From Ryuthela nishihirai (taxonomy: Eukaryota > Arthropoda > Arachnida > Araneae > Heptathelidae): a stretch of DNA of 64,000 nucleotides. Positions 10,640-21,239 of the stretch are shown one piece after another. The stretch spans positions 50,042,691 through 50,106,690 of the forward strand of contig JAWZYU010000025.1 of assembly GCA_038380435.1 (NCBI GenBank), given 5' to 3'. The position numbers and the translations under genes are program-made. Every line of letters begins with the position of its first letter. Position 1 is the first letter of the stretch. The notes under the pieces were generated by a model. The model worked only from the letters and a program-made list of their open reading frames with translations, had not been told where the DNA came from and did not search any database.

Positions 10640-11340
10640 AGATTCAGTAATATTAGCAAAAGTATTGGAACATCTGTATGTGAAAAGCGCCTTGAAATTA
10701 ACATAACTCCGAAAACAAACTTTAAACGAAAAATGGGATTAGATTACTCAATATAAATCTCTATTTTCAACAACGTTTATTTATATATATTTAATGAATA
10801 TATGTTTTAGAGCCGTTCCGTGGCCGAGTGGTTAGCGCGCTTGGCTACTGATCTAAGGCACCTAGGTTCGAGTCCCGGGTAAGGCATGGATGTAGTGTTG
10901 TTTTTCTGCTGAGGTCCTGCCATCCTCTCAGATCTTCTACTGTGGCATATAAACTGACAGGCTCCTGTCAGACCTCTGTGGCAAGCAGCTGCTTGAGGTG
11001 GTATTTATTTATTATTTATATTAGAACATTTAACAAAGGACACTTCAACTTCATTCTAAAACCTTTCTTTAAGAATTGCGAAAAATGAAATGCTCAGTAC
11101 ACCAATTTTTTAAATTACTTTTCCTTTACTAAATGATTTGTTCAACAGTTATTTTCTGTTTTAATAAGACTTTGGGATGAACTCTGCTGTGAAAAGTATT
11201 GGAACATCTCTATGCTCTGTTAACTAAAAGCCACACTCGAAGTTCCTTAAATTGCAACACAAGCTTTGAATAAAAAATATCACTGGAGAGTAAATGAAGA
11301 CTTCACTCAAATCTAAATCTTATTTTCAACAATGCTTACG
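10640..11340. repeat. Decayed long-inverted-repeat family sequence carrying a SINE-B
   Basis: Motifs shared with the element at 55268-55850 appear here: ATTTTCAACAACGTTTAT near 10760, GAACATTTAACAA near 11026, and a second ATTTTCAACAATG near 11320. A SINE-B (10812-11015) interrupts it. Borders cannot be fixed by eye. Confidence 0.4.
10812..11015 (+). mobile_element. SINE-B copy, full length
   Basis: The tRNA-Ser/Leu-like head starts GCCGTTCCGTGGCCGAGTGG (A box TGGCCGAGTGG), loop region GCTACTGATC, B box GGTTCGAGTCC. The body runs through TTTTTCTGCTGAGGTCC and ends at CAAGCAGCTGCTTGAGG, followed by an ATTT-rich tail. No clear TSD, because both flanks are AT-rich. Confidence 0.92.
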
Positions 11341-11530
11341 CTGAGCTACTGATTTATGGGACCTGGGTTCGAGCCCCGGTTAAGGCATGGATGTAGTAAT
11401 GTTTTTCTGCTGAGGTCCCGCCATCCTCTCAGACCTTCTACTGTCGCGTATAAACTGGCAGGCTCCTGTCAGACCTCTGTGGCAAGCAGCTGCTTGAGGG
11501 GGTATTTATTTTTTTTATTTTTTAATTTAT
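11341..11530 (+). mobile_element. SINE-B copy, 5'-truncated
   Basis: Begins at the anticodon region (GAGCTACTGATTTATGGGACC), keeps the B box GGTTCGAGCCC and the whole body to GCAGCTGCTTGAGGGGG plus a T-rich tail. It sits in sequence of the same dispersed family as the copy just upstream. Confidence 0.9.
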
Positions 11531-11901
11531 TTAATTAAATATTTAAAGATTTATCGAAGCTGGAACATTTAACAGCCGATACATCCTTCACCTTCGTTAT
11601 AAAATCTTTTTTTTTATCTAAAATTACGAAAACTGAAGTGATTAGTGTACAAATTTCTGAATTTAATTTTATTCTGTTACTTTCTCAATTAGCGCTTTGT
11701 GATGAATGCTGCTGTTAAATGCACTGTCCCATCTTAAATAATTTTAAATATTAAAAGGCAATTTTTCGAAAATCGAGATTCTGATAATTTTGATTGGGAT
11801 TTTCAATTTATCTTCAGGACATTTTTTCGTAAAGCCTTACATTTAAAAGCTAAGAAGTTATAAATGCGGGATTCCGTTTACATATAATACAAGTGTCTGA
11901 G

Positions 11902-12288
11902 TTGGGTTTTTGTTTTACCTCTGAGCGGCACTTTTTTGCTCACCATGGGCTAAATGGCCAGGTCACATGGACCCCCGAAGGCTCAGAGAAGGTTGGGGGA
12001 GGGGACCCACTGGAACAGCTGTTGGGAGACAGATGCTAGCCTCCCGTCAAGGTCATCCAGCGTGTTCTTTAACGTGCACAGGATATGGCTCTCCCGCACA
12101 CGGGGCCACGGCGTAACGTCCCATCCGACGGACGGCGGCCTTTCCAAGCCCATCGGTGTCCCCTACTGACCGTGGACAGGGCGGGGAATTTTGCGGAGAT
12201 AAATCTCAACGCTGACCAAGCTGGGACTCGAACCTGAGAACTACTGATTACAAGCCTGGCGCTACCGACTGTGAGGCACCCCCGCCCC
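11902..12288 (-). mobile_element. SINE-A copy, full length
   Basis: TSD AAGTGTCTGAG / AAGTATCTGAG (11891-11901 and 12289-12299, one mismatch). The A-box side is damaged (GTGAGGCACC, with a deletion in GGCGCTACC). Confidence 0.93.
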
Positions 12289-12299
12289 AAGTATCTGAG

Positions 12300-12947
12300 T
12301 AATTTTAGGTAATGTAGCGTATATTAGAGATGACTTCGTTCTTTATCGGGTGAACTCGGGCTCAGAATAATCTCAATTTCAAATATCTCATGTAACTGAG
12401 AAAAAAATAAGTAAAATATAAAATGTTTTTTATTATAATTTCAACTTTAAATTTAATCCTTGAAGCTCTATGAGAATACTAACTTGTTGAAAATCTATTT
12501 GAAGCGTTTTTTTAGTCGAAAGGTAGAATTTCTCAGAGATTTAATGCCTACTAGAATTCTTTTCATTTTCCAAAATTTTAAGACTATTTTACAGGGAAGT
12601 TTGAATTTGGATGACGCTCTGTTCGTTGCTTGAAGGGATAAAAAATAAATATAATAATGATTAAAAAGAAGTAAACAAGTATTAATAAAGTGAAAAATAT
12701 TTCATACTTTAGTGAAGAAGAAGATCATTCACAGAAATTTGGCGTTTTATAATATAAATTTTTTATTATTAAATGGTTTTTAATTTTTAAATTTATATAT
12801 CCCTCAGCATTTAAAATATTACTGAAATTTTAACATTTAACAACAGCAACTAGACAAAAGAAATAAGACTTCTACCTTTTGTTTGGTTGAAGGATCTAAC
12901 TTAAAATGAGACCCTTTCAAGGTTAATATTACTCCAGTATCGTAAGT
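12300..12947. other. AT-rich interval, possible decayed dispersed repeat
   Basis: No coding sequence. AACATTTAACAACAGCAAC near 12833 matches the dispersed inverted-repeat family seen at 16375 and 55460. Confidence 0.4.
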
Positions 12948-13292
12948 AATCTTCAGTTCCCAGGTTCGAGCCCCAGATGGGCCAGCATTGAGATTTATCT
13001 CCGCAAAACTATGTACCCTGCCCTCGGTCAGCAGCGGATACCAATGGGCTTGTAAAAGTCGCCGTCCATTAGATGGACATTAAGCCGTGGTCCCCTGTGT
13101 AGGTGAGGCATACGCTGTGCATATTAAAGAACACGCTGGTTGGCCTTGATGGGAGGATATCTTCTGTCTCCAAACATCTATTCAGTGGGTCTCCTCCCCC
13201 AACCTTCTCCAAGCCTTCGGGATTATTGTGACCTGTCGATTTAGCCCATTGTGTGAAAAGAGTGCCGCTGAGAGATAAACCAATCAATCAAC
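12948..13292 (+). mobile_element. Old SINE-A copy
   Basis: Lacks the A-box end. It keeps the B box GGTTCGAGCCCC, GAGATTTATCTCCGC, a diverged central domain (TTAGATGGACATTAAGCC) and the tail GCCGCTGAGAGATAAACC. Many substitutions mark it as an older subfamily. No TSD was found. Confidence 0.85.
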
Positions 13293-13362
13293 ACTAGGTC
13301 TCTAGGACCTGAAGGGTCCAAGCTATTCAGTTGAAATTTTACGTATAGGCATACTTCTTGTG

Positions 13363-13485
13363 TTTGTGCCGTTTTTCTGCTGAGGTCCCGCCATCCTCAT
13401 AGACCTTCTACTATGGCGTATTAAAGTGACAGGTTCCTGTCAGACCTCTGTGGTAAGCAATTTGCTTGAGGAAGTATTGATTTTA
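13363..13485 (+). mobile_element. SINE-B body fragment
   Basis: Starts in the TTTTTCTGCTGAGGTCCCG segment with the head lost, and runs to a diverged CAATTTGCTTGAGG end where the usual palindrome is disrupted. Confidence 0.85.
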
Positions 13486-13555
13486 TTGTACTTCATACAT
13501 TAGAACAGCAAATTGAAAAGAAATATGAATTAGCAAAAGGTCTACATCTTTTGTG

Positions 13556-13937
13556 GGGCGGGGGTGGCTCAGTCGGTAGCGCGCCAGACTCGTAATCTGT
13601 AGTTCCCAGGTTCCAGTCCCAGTGGTCAGCGTTGAGATTTATCTCTGCAAAATTCCCCGCCCTGCCCACGGTCAGTAGGTGGTCACCGATGGGCTTAGAA
13701 AGACCGCCGTCCGTCGGATGGGACGTTAAGCCGTGGCCCCGTGTGCGGGAGAGCCATACCCTGTGCACGTTAAAGAACACGCTGGATGGCCTTGACGGGA
13801 GGTTACCATCTGTCTCTCAACAGCTGTTCCAGTGGGTCCCCTCCCCCAACCTTCTCTGAGCCTTCGGGGTCCATGTGACCTGGCCATTTAGCCCATGGTG
13901 TGCAAAAAAGTGCCGCTCAGAGGTAAAACAACCCAAC
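13556..13937 (+). mobile_element. SINE-A copy, full length
   Basis: Complete copy with a 13-bp perfect TSD, CTACATCTTTTGT (13543-13555 and 13938-13950). A few bases are missing after the B box (CCCAGTGGTCAGCG). Confidence 0.96.
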
Positions 13938-14019
13938 CTACATCTTTTGTTCATAGACTTAAGCACATGATAGCACCAGCAAGGAAGAATTAATGGTAAC
14001 AACGGTAGAATTTAAAATT

Positions 14020-14382
14020 CCAATGACGTTTCCAGATTTGAATCTCAACCGCGCCTGTGATCAGAATTTTTTCTCTAACCCCTGTTATGCCCTCGATGAT
14101 AAAGGTAATATTGATGGGTTTGTAAAAGCCGCCGCCCGTCGGATGGGACGTTGTCGTGGCCCTGTATGCTGGAGAGTCATCATCTGCGCATGTTAAAGAA
14201 TGCACTGGTTGGCCTTGATTGGAGGCTTTCATCTATCTCCTAACTGCTGTTCTGTGTATCCTATCTCCCCAACTTCTCTGAGCCCTTTGAGTCTTTGTGA
14301 GCCGGTCATTATGTGCAAAAAGTGTCACTCAAAAATAAGCCCATTGTGTGCAAAAAATGTCACTCAAAGATAAAACAATTTT
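14020..14382 (+). mobile_element. Old SINE-A-related copy with duplicated tail
   Basis: Head unrecognisable. The central CGGATGGGACGTTG domain and CTTCTCTGAGCCC body are clear. The 3' end is duplicated: TGTGCAAAAAGTGTCACTCAAA near 14310 recurs near 14347 before a final GATAAAACAA. Confidence 0.78.
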
Positions 14383-14387
14383 TCTAG

Positions 14388-14555
14388 CAGCAGATTGCGC
14401 AGAAGTCAGAAGCCTGTCAGTTTAATTCGCCATAGAGACGATCTGTGAGGATGGCGATACCTCAGCAGAAAAACAAAAGAAGAGGGAAACATCCATACTT
14501 TATTCGTAGTTTGAATCCAGATTCCATTGACCTGTAGCCAAGCGCGGTAACATTC
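14388..14555 (-). mobile_element. Old SINE-B copy
   Basis: Minus-strand SINE-B with landmarks AGCCTGTCAGTTTAA, GAGGATGGCGATACCTCAGC and a decayed head including TAGCCAAGCGCGGTAAC. The palindromic end is degraded to GCAGATTGCGCAG. Confidence 0.78.
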
Positions 14556-14639
14556 AGTCACCGAGACTATTATTAAATTTTAATACGATAAAATAAACAC
14601 ATAAATGGTCTCAGGATTCATCTAATCATTCAATATTAC

Positions 14640-14930
14640 ACTCAGAAGAAAAATTTATGAAGAAATATCAAACTTCAAACACCTTGGAATCTGTGTTAAG
14701 ATCCAAACCTCAACAAAAGAAGAGGCAAATATAAGACTACAAAGTATAAATTCCTGTTATTATTTACAATGAAATTTTATCATCTAATCAATCTGAAAAA
14801 ACAGAAATTAAAACAATATAAAACAATAACTTTACTCATAGTGATTTATGGATGCGAGGCATGGGTATTATACAAACTCGCTGAAAATAGATTTTCAACC
14901 TTTCAAAACAAGGCTGAGGGGAAAATATAT
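14640..14930 (+). pseudogene. LINE RT C-terminal remnant
   Basis: The plus strand encodes pieces that line up with the region after the RT palm in many LINEs: EISNFKHLGICV, TKEEANIRLQSINSCYY, then a frame change to IYGCEAWVLYKLAENRFSTFQ and KIYGL. Stops and frameshifts separate them. It runs directly into the 68/70-bp minisatellite, whose first unit continues the LINE sequence. Confidence 0.68.
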
Positions 14931-15765
14931 GGACTCTAGAGTGACGAGGAGATAGGACAGTGACTAAAACTATCTCATGAAGCTGAAGAAAAACGTTTGG
15001 ACTCAAGAGTGACGAGGAGATAGGGCAGTGACTAAAACTATCTCATGAAGCTGAAGAAAAACGTTTGGACTCAAGAGTGACGAGGAGATAGAGCAGTGAC
15101 TAAAACTGTATCGCAGGAAGCTGAGAAAAAAAGTTTGGACTCAAGAGTGACGAGGAGATAGGGCAGTGACTAAAACTGTATCGCAGGAAGCTGAGGAAAA
15201 AAGTTTGGACTCAAGAGTGACGAGAAGATAGGGCAGTGACTAAAATTGTATCGCAGGAAGCTGAGGAAAAAAGTTTGGACTCAAGAGTGACGAGAAGATA
15301 GGGCAGTGACTAAAACTGAATCGCAGGAAGCTGAGGAAAAAAGTTTGGACTCAAGAGTGACGAGAAGATAGGGCAGTGACTAAAACTGAATCGCAGGAAG
15401 CTGAGGAAAAAAGTTTGGACTCAAGAGTGACGAGAAGATAGGGCAGTGACTAAAATTGTATCGCAGGAAGCTGAGGAAAAAAGTTTGTACTCAAGAGTGA
15501 CGAGGAGATAGGGCAGTGACTAAAACTATCTCATGAAGCTGAAGAAAAACGTTTGGACTCAAGAGTGACGAGAAGATAGAGCAGTGACTAAAACTGTATC
15601 GCAGGAAGCTGAGGAAAAAAGTTTGGACTCAAGAGTGACGAGGAGATAGGGCAGTGTCTAAAACTGTATCGCAGGAAGCTGAGGAAAAAAGTTTGGACTC
15701 AAGAGTGACGAGAAGATAGGGCAGTGACTAAAATTGTATCGCAGGAAGCTGAGGAAAAAAAATTG
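14931..15765 (+). repeat. Minisatellite, 12 units of 68 or 70 bp
   Basis: Unit starts (GGACTCAAGAGTGACGAG or close variants) fall at 14931, 14999, 15067, 15137, 15207, 15277, 15347, 15417, 15487, 15555, 15625 and 15695. Two unit types alternate in blocks. A 68-bp form has ACTATCTCATGAAGCTGAAG, and a 70-bp form has ACTGTATCGCAGGAAGCTGAGG. Units are highly similar, which indicates recent slippage or unequal exchange. The origin inside LINE coding sequence is inferred from the left junction. Confidence 0.95.
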
Positions 15766-16034
15766 ATTAAGAAGACAACAGTTGAAAAGATACCTGAGCG
15801 GAATCCTGAAGGGGATCCCTGATGGCATAAGACTCGAGATAGAACTAGATAGAGATCAAGAGCAGAAGAGTCTCACATCACCACGGAAAAAGCCCTTGAG
15901 CGATTTCTAAAAAGCAGATTTTCGCAAAAATGGCCATAAATGATTTTTCTTCAAATTATAGTTATTTAGAGAGTGCTCAGTCACAAACATTGCTGAAAAG
16001 GCCTTGTGTAAAAAATATTAAAAAAAATATAATA
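15766..16034. other. Unassigned interval
   Basis: May be further decayed LINE sequence after the minisatellite. No motif is clear enough to call. Confidence 0.4.
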
Positions 16035-16132
16035 AATACCCCCTTAAGCAGCTGCTTGCCACAGAGGTCTGACAGGAGCCTGTCAGTTTATATGCCATAG
16101 TAGAAGGTTTTAGAGGATGGCAGGACCTCACT
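16035..16132 (-). mobile_element. SINE-B copy, 5'-truncated
   Basis: ATTT-type tail, CAGCTGCTTGCC palindromic end and body to GGATGGCAGGACCTCA. The head is lost. Confidence 0.88.
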
Positions 16133-16390
16133 GAAATAAATTTCAGTTTCTCGGTCAACCTATTAGTTATTGGATTTCACATTTCACTAAGTGATCTTTG
16201 AATTATGACTACTCCACCCCAAGTTTGTCAATCGGACATTAACTTCAAAGCTGTCTTCAAAACTTTTAATATAAACGTTTTATGGGATGATGTGTCTAAA
16301 AGTAAAGATCTCAATTTATCTAAATGCTGATTTGCAACACTAGTTCTTTATCATTTAAAATATTGCCGAAATTTGAACATTTAACAACAG

Positions 16391-16555
16391 CAAGGGACCT
16401 GGGTTCGAGCCCCGGATAAGGCATGGTTGTATGTGTTGTTTTTCTGCTGAGGTCCTGCCATCCTCTCAGATCTTCTACTTTGGCATATAAACTGACAGGC
16501 TCCTGTCAGACCTCTGTGGCAAGCAGCTGCTTGAGGGGATATTTATTATTTTTAT
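16391..16555 (+). mobile_element. SINE-B copy, 5'-truncated
   Basis: Starts just before the B box (GGGACCTGGGTTCGAGCCCC) and continues through the whole body and ATTT-rich tail. It begins right after GAACATTTAACAACAGCA, a motif of the dispersed long-inverted-repeat family. Confidence 0.9.
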
Positions 16556-16721
16556 TAATACTACACAAAATAATTCACCTTCGAAATCATATTGAAGCTG
16601 AAATAAGAATTATTATTCCAAACCGTTTCCTTAAATAGCAACATATTTTAAAAGTGTGTCTAACTCATTCCTTCTGTATTCATTTAAGGTGAGTAAATTT
16701 TCTCAAAACACATTGTTGATT

Positions 16722-16819
16722 CTTAAATGTTTAAACCTTCACACCTGTTAAAATACTGAAAGAATATTGTTCAAAATCAAGATTTAGATTGATTTTACTT
16801 TTTAAATATCTAAGTTATC
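16722..16819 (+). repeat. 98-bp direct repeat, left copy
   Basis: Matches 17211-17308 over the full 98 bp with one visible substitution (TTTTACTTTT versus TTTTTCTTTT). The two copies precisely bracket a SINE-A. The sequence belongs to the AT-rich dispersed family with AATATTGTTCAAAATCAAG. Confidence 0.96.
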
Positions 16820-17210
16820 CGGGGGCGGGGGAGGGGGTGGCTCAGTCGGTAGCGCGCCAGGCTCGTAATCTGTAGTTCCCAGGTTCGAGTCCCAGCTGGG
16901 TGGGCGTTGAGATTTATCTCCGCAAAATTCTCCGCCCTGCCCACGGTTAGTAGGGTACACCGATGGGCTTGGAAAGGCCGCCATCCGTCGGATGGGACGT
17001 TAAGCCGTGGCCCCGTGTGCGGGAGAGCCATACCCTGTGCACGTTAAAGAACACGCTGGATGGCCTTGACGGGAGGCTACCATCTGTCTCTCAACAGCTG
17101 TTCCAGTGGGTCCCCTCCCCCAACCTTCTCTGAGCCTTCGGGGTCCATGTGACCTGGCCATTTAGCCCATGGTGTGCAAAAAAGTGCCGCTCAGAGGTAA
17201 AACAACCCAA
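16820..17210 (+). mobile_element. SINE-A copy with unusually long flanking duplication
   Basis: Complete SINE-A (extended G-rich start, A box GGCTCAGTCGG, B box GGTTCGAGTCC, tail AAAACAACCCAA). Its flanks are 98-bp direct repeats, not the 8-14 bp TSDs of the other copies here. Confidence 0.96.
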
Positions 17211-17308
17211 CTTAAATGTTTAAACCTTCACACCTGTTAAAATACTGAAAGAATATTGTTCAAAATCAAGATTTAGATTGATTTTTCTTTTTAAATATCT
17301 AAGTTATC
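17211..17308 (+). repeat. 98-bp direct repeat, right copy
   Basis: Right partner of 16722-16819. The original locus continues past it (TTCAGGTACATTTTCTGAT), so this copy joins the undisturbed right flank. Confidence 0.96.
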
Positions 17309-18662
17309 TTCAGGTACATTTTCTGATAAAAAAACTTATTTTAGAAGTTATAGATCTTCGAAATTAAATTTCCTTTGACAAAACATGGGCTGGAATGGTC
17401 ATAATTCAGTGACTATTGAGTTAATGTTCTACCATTGCTGCGTCCCCAGTATAAACTATTATTAAAAAAAAATTAAGCATAAACGAAGAAGACTACCATT
17501 ATTATTTATTCATAACGTACGAGAAAAATTGTGAAATATACATTTAATAACGTTTTAAATGCTAGGAATACTTTAGTTTTAGCAAGCGTTGATAACAAAA
17601 CGGATGCTCTGTAACATTTCCTGACCATCCGCTAGTTCCAAGGACTCGTTCCCATCCGGGAAAATGCGCGTCACGTGACGGAAGGAGGATGAGCAGAAAG
17701 AACGACGCTGTCAGCACGTGCTGCCTGGTCAACGAAGAGTCCGAAAATTTCCCGCACCATCGACGCAACATTAGCAGTTTGCACGTAGGCGCCATCATTG
17801 CCCACTGGCCACGTGTTGCTGCCCTGCCGCTCAACGAGAGCATACAAGTTTCATGGAGAGCCGAGCATTAACGGGAATTCTGGGTAATGTAGGGATCATC
17901 GAGACAGGGAGTGGATCCCCTGCACGTGGGGCGTCTGCTTTGGAGAACATTAGTCGGACAAACGGAGACAGTCCAGGGATCACGACGGGTGCTTGCCGAC
18001 GCACTCGCAGGATGCTTGCCGTTAAGGGCGAATTTTAGCTAGCTTGAGATACTAAGCGTTTTGTTTTGAGAGTTTGGGATAACATTAGGAAGAGATTTAC
18101 TTCAGAAGAGGTTGGCTTCTTTTCCAAATTGCTTCTTCTTCTCACCACATCTTTTTTATTCTTTTCATTTAAACATGGAGAAGTGGCATTCGGAGTCAAC
18201 GTCTTGGCTATCTAGTATGTTCTACGTAGCAGAAAACAGTGCAACAAAGTGAGTGGAACTTGTTGGGACTACGAGATGTGCAGTTGATGCTTAACAGCTC
18301 TGATAGGTCCAGTTAGGGTCCTTCGGACTACATACGGCCCTGCATTGGTCAGACCTCTGCCCGTGAATGTCCTTCATCTGATTATGTAAGTGAGTATAAT
18401 CTTCCAATTATTTAGCTTCATTTATCGACTCATTTGTAAAATACAGAGAGCTGAACCTCTAGAACAATGTTTTTGTTTCAGGAGCACGACCTAAGTTCTT
18501 CGTAAAATATCCCACAGAAAATTAGATTTTTATATTAATTCAAATTTTGTTATTTTTAACTTTATGCGAATTTGGGTTATCGTAATGCAAGAAATTAAAC
18601 GAAACAAAGCGAGAGGGACTTCTATCAATTGCAGAAGAGCTTTGTCTATAAAAAGATTAAAT
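17309..18662. other. Unassigned interval with a GC-richer core
   Basis: From about 17620 to 18020 the sequence is richer in GC and CpG than its surroundings and contains four CACGTG hexamers. Short open frames (17562-17843 minus, 17853-18038 plus) match nothing I recognise. It could be a regulatory island or an old element. Confidence 0.4.
17673..17928. promoter_or_regulatory. Cluster of four CACGTG E-box hexamers
   Basis: CACGTG at 17673-17678, 17715-17720, 17810-17815 and 17923-17928, within GC-richer sequence. CACGTG is the palindromic binding site of bHLH factors of the Myc/USF/MITF type. Function is not shown; only the clustering is seen. Confidence 0.35.
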
Positions 18663-18675
18663 CTCGTATAAAAGA

Positions 18676-19059
18676 GGGGCGGGGGTGGCTCAGTCGGTAG
18701 CGCGCCAGGCTCGTAATCTGTAGTTCCCAGGTTCGAGTCCCAGCTGGTCAGCGTTGAGATTTATCTCCGCAAAATTCCCCGCCCTGCCCACGGTCAGTAG
18801 GGGACACCGATGGGCTTGGAAAGGCCGCCGTCCGTCGGATGGGACGTAAGCCGTGGCCCCGTGTGCGGGAGAGCCATACTCTGTGCACGTTAAAGAACAC
18901 GCTGGATGGCCTTGACGGGAGGCTACCATCTGTCTCCCAACAGCTATTCCAGTGGGTCCCCTCCCCCAACCTTTTCTGAGCCTTCGGGGTCCACGTGACC
19001 TGGCCATTTAGCCCGTGGTGTGCAAAAAAGTGCCGCTCAGAGGTAACACAACACAACAA
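18676..19059 (+). mobile_element. SINE-A copy, full length
   Basis: 13-bp perfect TSD CTCGTATAAAAGA (18663-18675 and 19060-19072). The tail varies to AACACAACACAACA. Confidence 0.96.
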
Positions 19060-19072
19060 CTCGTATAAAAGA

Positions 19073-19328
19073 AATATCATGTGACCATATTAAGCATTCA
19101 AATTTCATGCTAAAAATATTTTTATTTATCTTTATAAAATTGAATGAATTGAGGTATTTTTTTTAGCTATGATGGCAAATGTTTAAGTGGATAGATCTAA
19201 TTTGATATAGAACTATACTTTAGTTTTCATTGAACACAGAAAATAAAACTTGCATATAAAGACATGTGCATTTGTTTATGAACATCCCCGTCAGTTTTTT
19301 TTTCTCGATTTCTGTGTCATATGTATAG
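19073..19328. other. Unassigned AT-rich interval
   Basis: No recognised feature. Confidence 0.5.
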
Positions 19329-19412
19329 CATAAATAAATAAATAAATAAATACCCCCTCAAGCAGCTGCTTGCCCAGAGGTCTGACAGGAGCCTGTCAGT
19401 TTATATGCCACA
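19329..19412 (-). mobile_element. SINE-B copy, strongly 5'-truncated
   Basis: Tail is (AAAT)n followed by ACCCCCTCAAGCAGCTGCTTG and the 3' body to TTTATATGCCACA. The rest is absent. Confidence 0.9.
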
Positions 19413-19683
19413 TGAAGAAAATTATGCTGAAATCAATATGCCCTTTCGCTGTTTTTGTTATTAAATTGTAATTTTTTGCATCTTCAGTATGAAATTCTTA
19501 GAAGGTTAATTGCGCTGCAAAATATATAATCATTGTAAAACAGATAGGACTTTCAGACACGTATTCCATATTATAAAATCATAATGCAAACTTTGTCTTT
19601 GGGTACCATAATTCGCTTTCACCTGAAGTATAAAACGGCCACTAGAAGGTTAGAAGTTAGTTGTTGTGTTATCTGTGATCGAC

Positions 19684-19747
19684 AATTTTTTTTGCATACA
19701 CCTAGCTGAATAGTCAAGTCACAATGACTCGAATGGTGTGGAAAGGG
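19684..19747 (-). mobile_element. Old SINE-A 3' portion, left of a younger insertion
   Basis: Decayed tail and distal body (TTTTTTTTGCATACACC, AAGTCACAATGACTC). It is continued at 20300-20520 beyond the inserted SINE dimer. Confidence 0.7.
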
Positions 19748-20299
19748 TTGGGTTGTTTTACCTCTGAGCGGCACTTTTTTGCACACCATGGGCTAAATGG
19801 CCAGGTCACATGGACCCCAAAGGCTCAGAGAAGGTTGGGGGAGGGGACCCACTGGAACAACTGTTGGGAGACAGATGGTAGCCTCCCGTCAAGGCCATCC
19901 AGCGTTTCTTTAACGTTGGGTTGTTTTACCTCTGAGCGGCACTTTTTTGCACACCATGGGCTAAATGGCCAGGTCACATGGACCCCGAAGGCTCAGAGAA
20001 GGTTGGGGGAGGGGACCCACTGGAACAACTGTTGGGAGACAGATGATAGCCTCCCGTCAAGGCCATCCAGCGTGTTCTTTAACGTGCACAGGGTATGGCT
20101 CTCCCGCAGACGGGACCACGGCTTAACGTCCCATCCGACGGACGGTGACCTTTCAAGCCCATCGGTGTCCCCTACTGACCGTGGGCAGGGCGGGGAATTT
20201 TTGCGGAGATAAATATCAACGCTGACCCAGCTGGGATTCGAACCTGGGAACTACAGATTACGAGGCTGGCGCGCTACCGACTGAGCTACCCCCGCCCCA
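19748..20299 (-). mobile_element. SINE-A dimer (headless unit plus full unit) inside an older SINE-A
   Basis: On the plus strand, a headless 3' piece (19748-19913) is followed directly by a complete copy (about 19915-20299). A single 13-bp TSD, GGTGTGGAAAGGG, brackets the whole composite (19735-19747 and 20300-20312). No TSD is seen at the internal junction. In sense orientation this is a full SINE followed by a truncated second unit. Confidence 0.9.
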
Positions 20300-20520
20300 G
20301 GTGTGGAAAGGGATTCACTGGACAGCTGTTAGGAAACAGATCGAAGCCTCCCGTCAAGGCCATTCATCGTGATCTTTAGCGTTCATTGGGTATGGCTTCT
20401 CTGAACACAGTATCACGACATAACGTCCCATCTGACGGACCGGCGTCCACTCCTCGGTATCCCCTTTCTCCCCGAAGGCAGAGTGACAGTTAGCGGATAA
20501 AAACTCAACTCAGGCGCAAA
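20300..20520 (-). mobile_element. Old SINE-A, remaining part
   Basis: Continues the older copy after the dimer: ACAGCTGTTAGGAAACAGA, GATCTTTAGCG, and ACGTCCCATCTGACGGACC from the central domain, fading out before the head. Confidence 0.78.
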
Positions 20521-21228
20521 AAGGCGGTAACCGTTCGTAGTCTTTTGTTTACACTTATAATTGTCGTAGATATGTAATTTATTTCTACATTTGTTACAAT
20601 TATAATCATTGCAAATTTGTCCTTTCACTTGTTATAATTAGAATCATTGTAAGCTATTATTTCTGATTTGTGTGCAATTAATTTTTTTTATACTTTTTAT
20701 TTGAGACCACTCAAATGAGATCGAAATTTTCTTGTAAATTTCTAAATGCATAGTTGAAGTGTTTTAAATCCAATTTAAGTGAATCTTGGAGAAATATCTG
20801 ACATATTCAGATTATTTTGGTTTTACAGAATTCACGAAAAAAAAAAAAAGATGAGCTGGAATGGTCAGTGGTTTCATTAGTCCATTGTGTTAGATTTAGG
20901 TAAAAGAGCTTGCTTTGCTTTACCAAAAATCTACGCTAACATCGCTCAAGAGTTATGAAAAATAGCGACATATTTACAGCAACAGAAGGGAAGAAATATA
21001 CTCACGAGATGGCTTAAGTATGAGGCTGAGAGATAAAGGAAAAGGCAGTGTAGTTGTAACACTGAAGATAATAACCACTTTGGCTACGTATAAATACTAT
21101 GCACAAAAAAAAACTTGAAGCATTTTAGAAATCTGAATAAGGTAGACTAGATTTAGTCAATCATTAAAAATATGAGAGATGAGGACAACAACATCAGGAA
21201 GTAAATAGTACCAGTTACGACCAACTCA
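20521..21228. other. Unassigned AT-rich interval
   Basis: No recognised gene or repeat. Confidence 0.5.
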
Positions 21229-21239
21229 ACTTATGAAAG

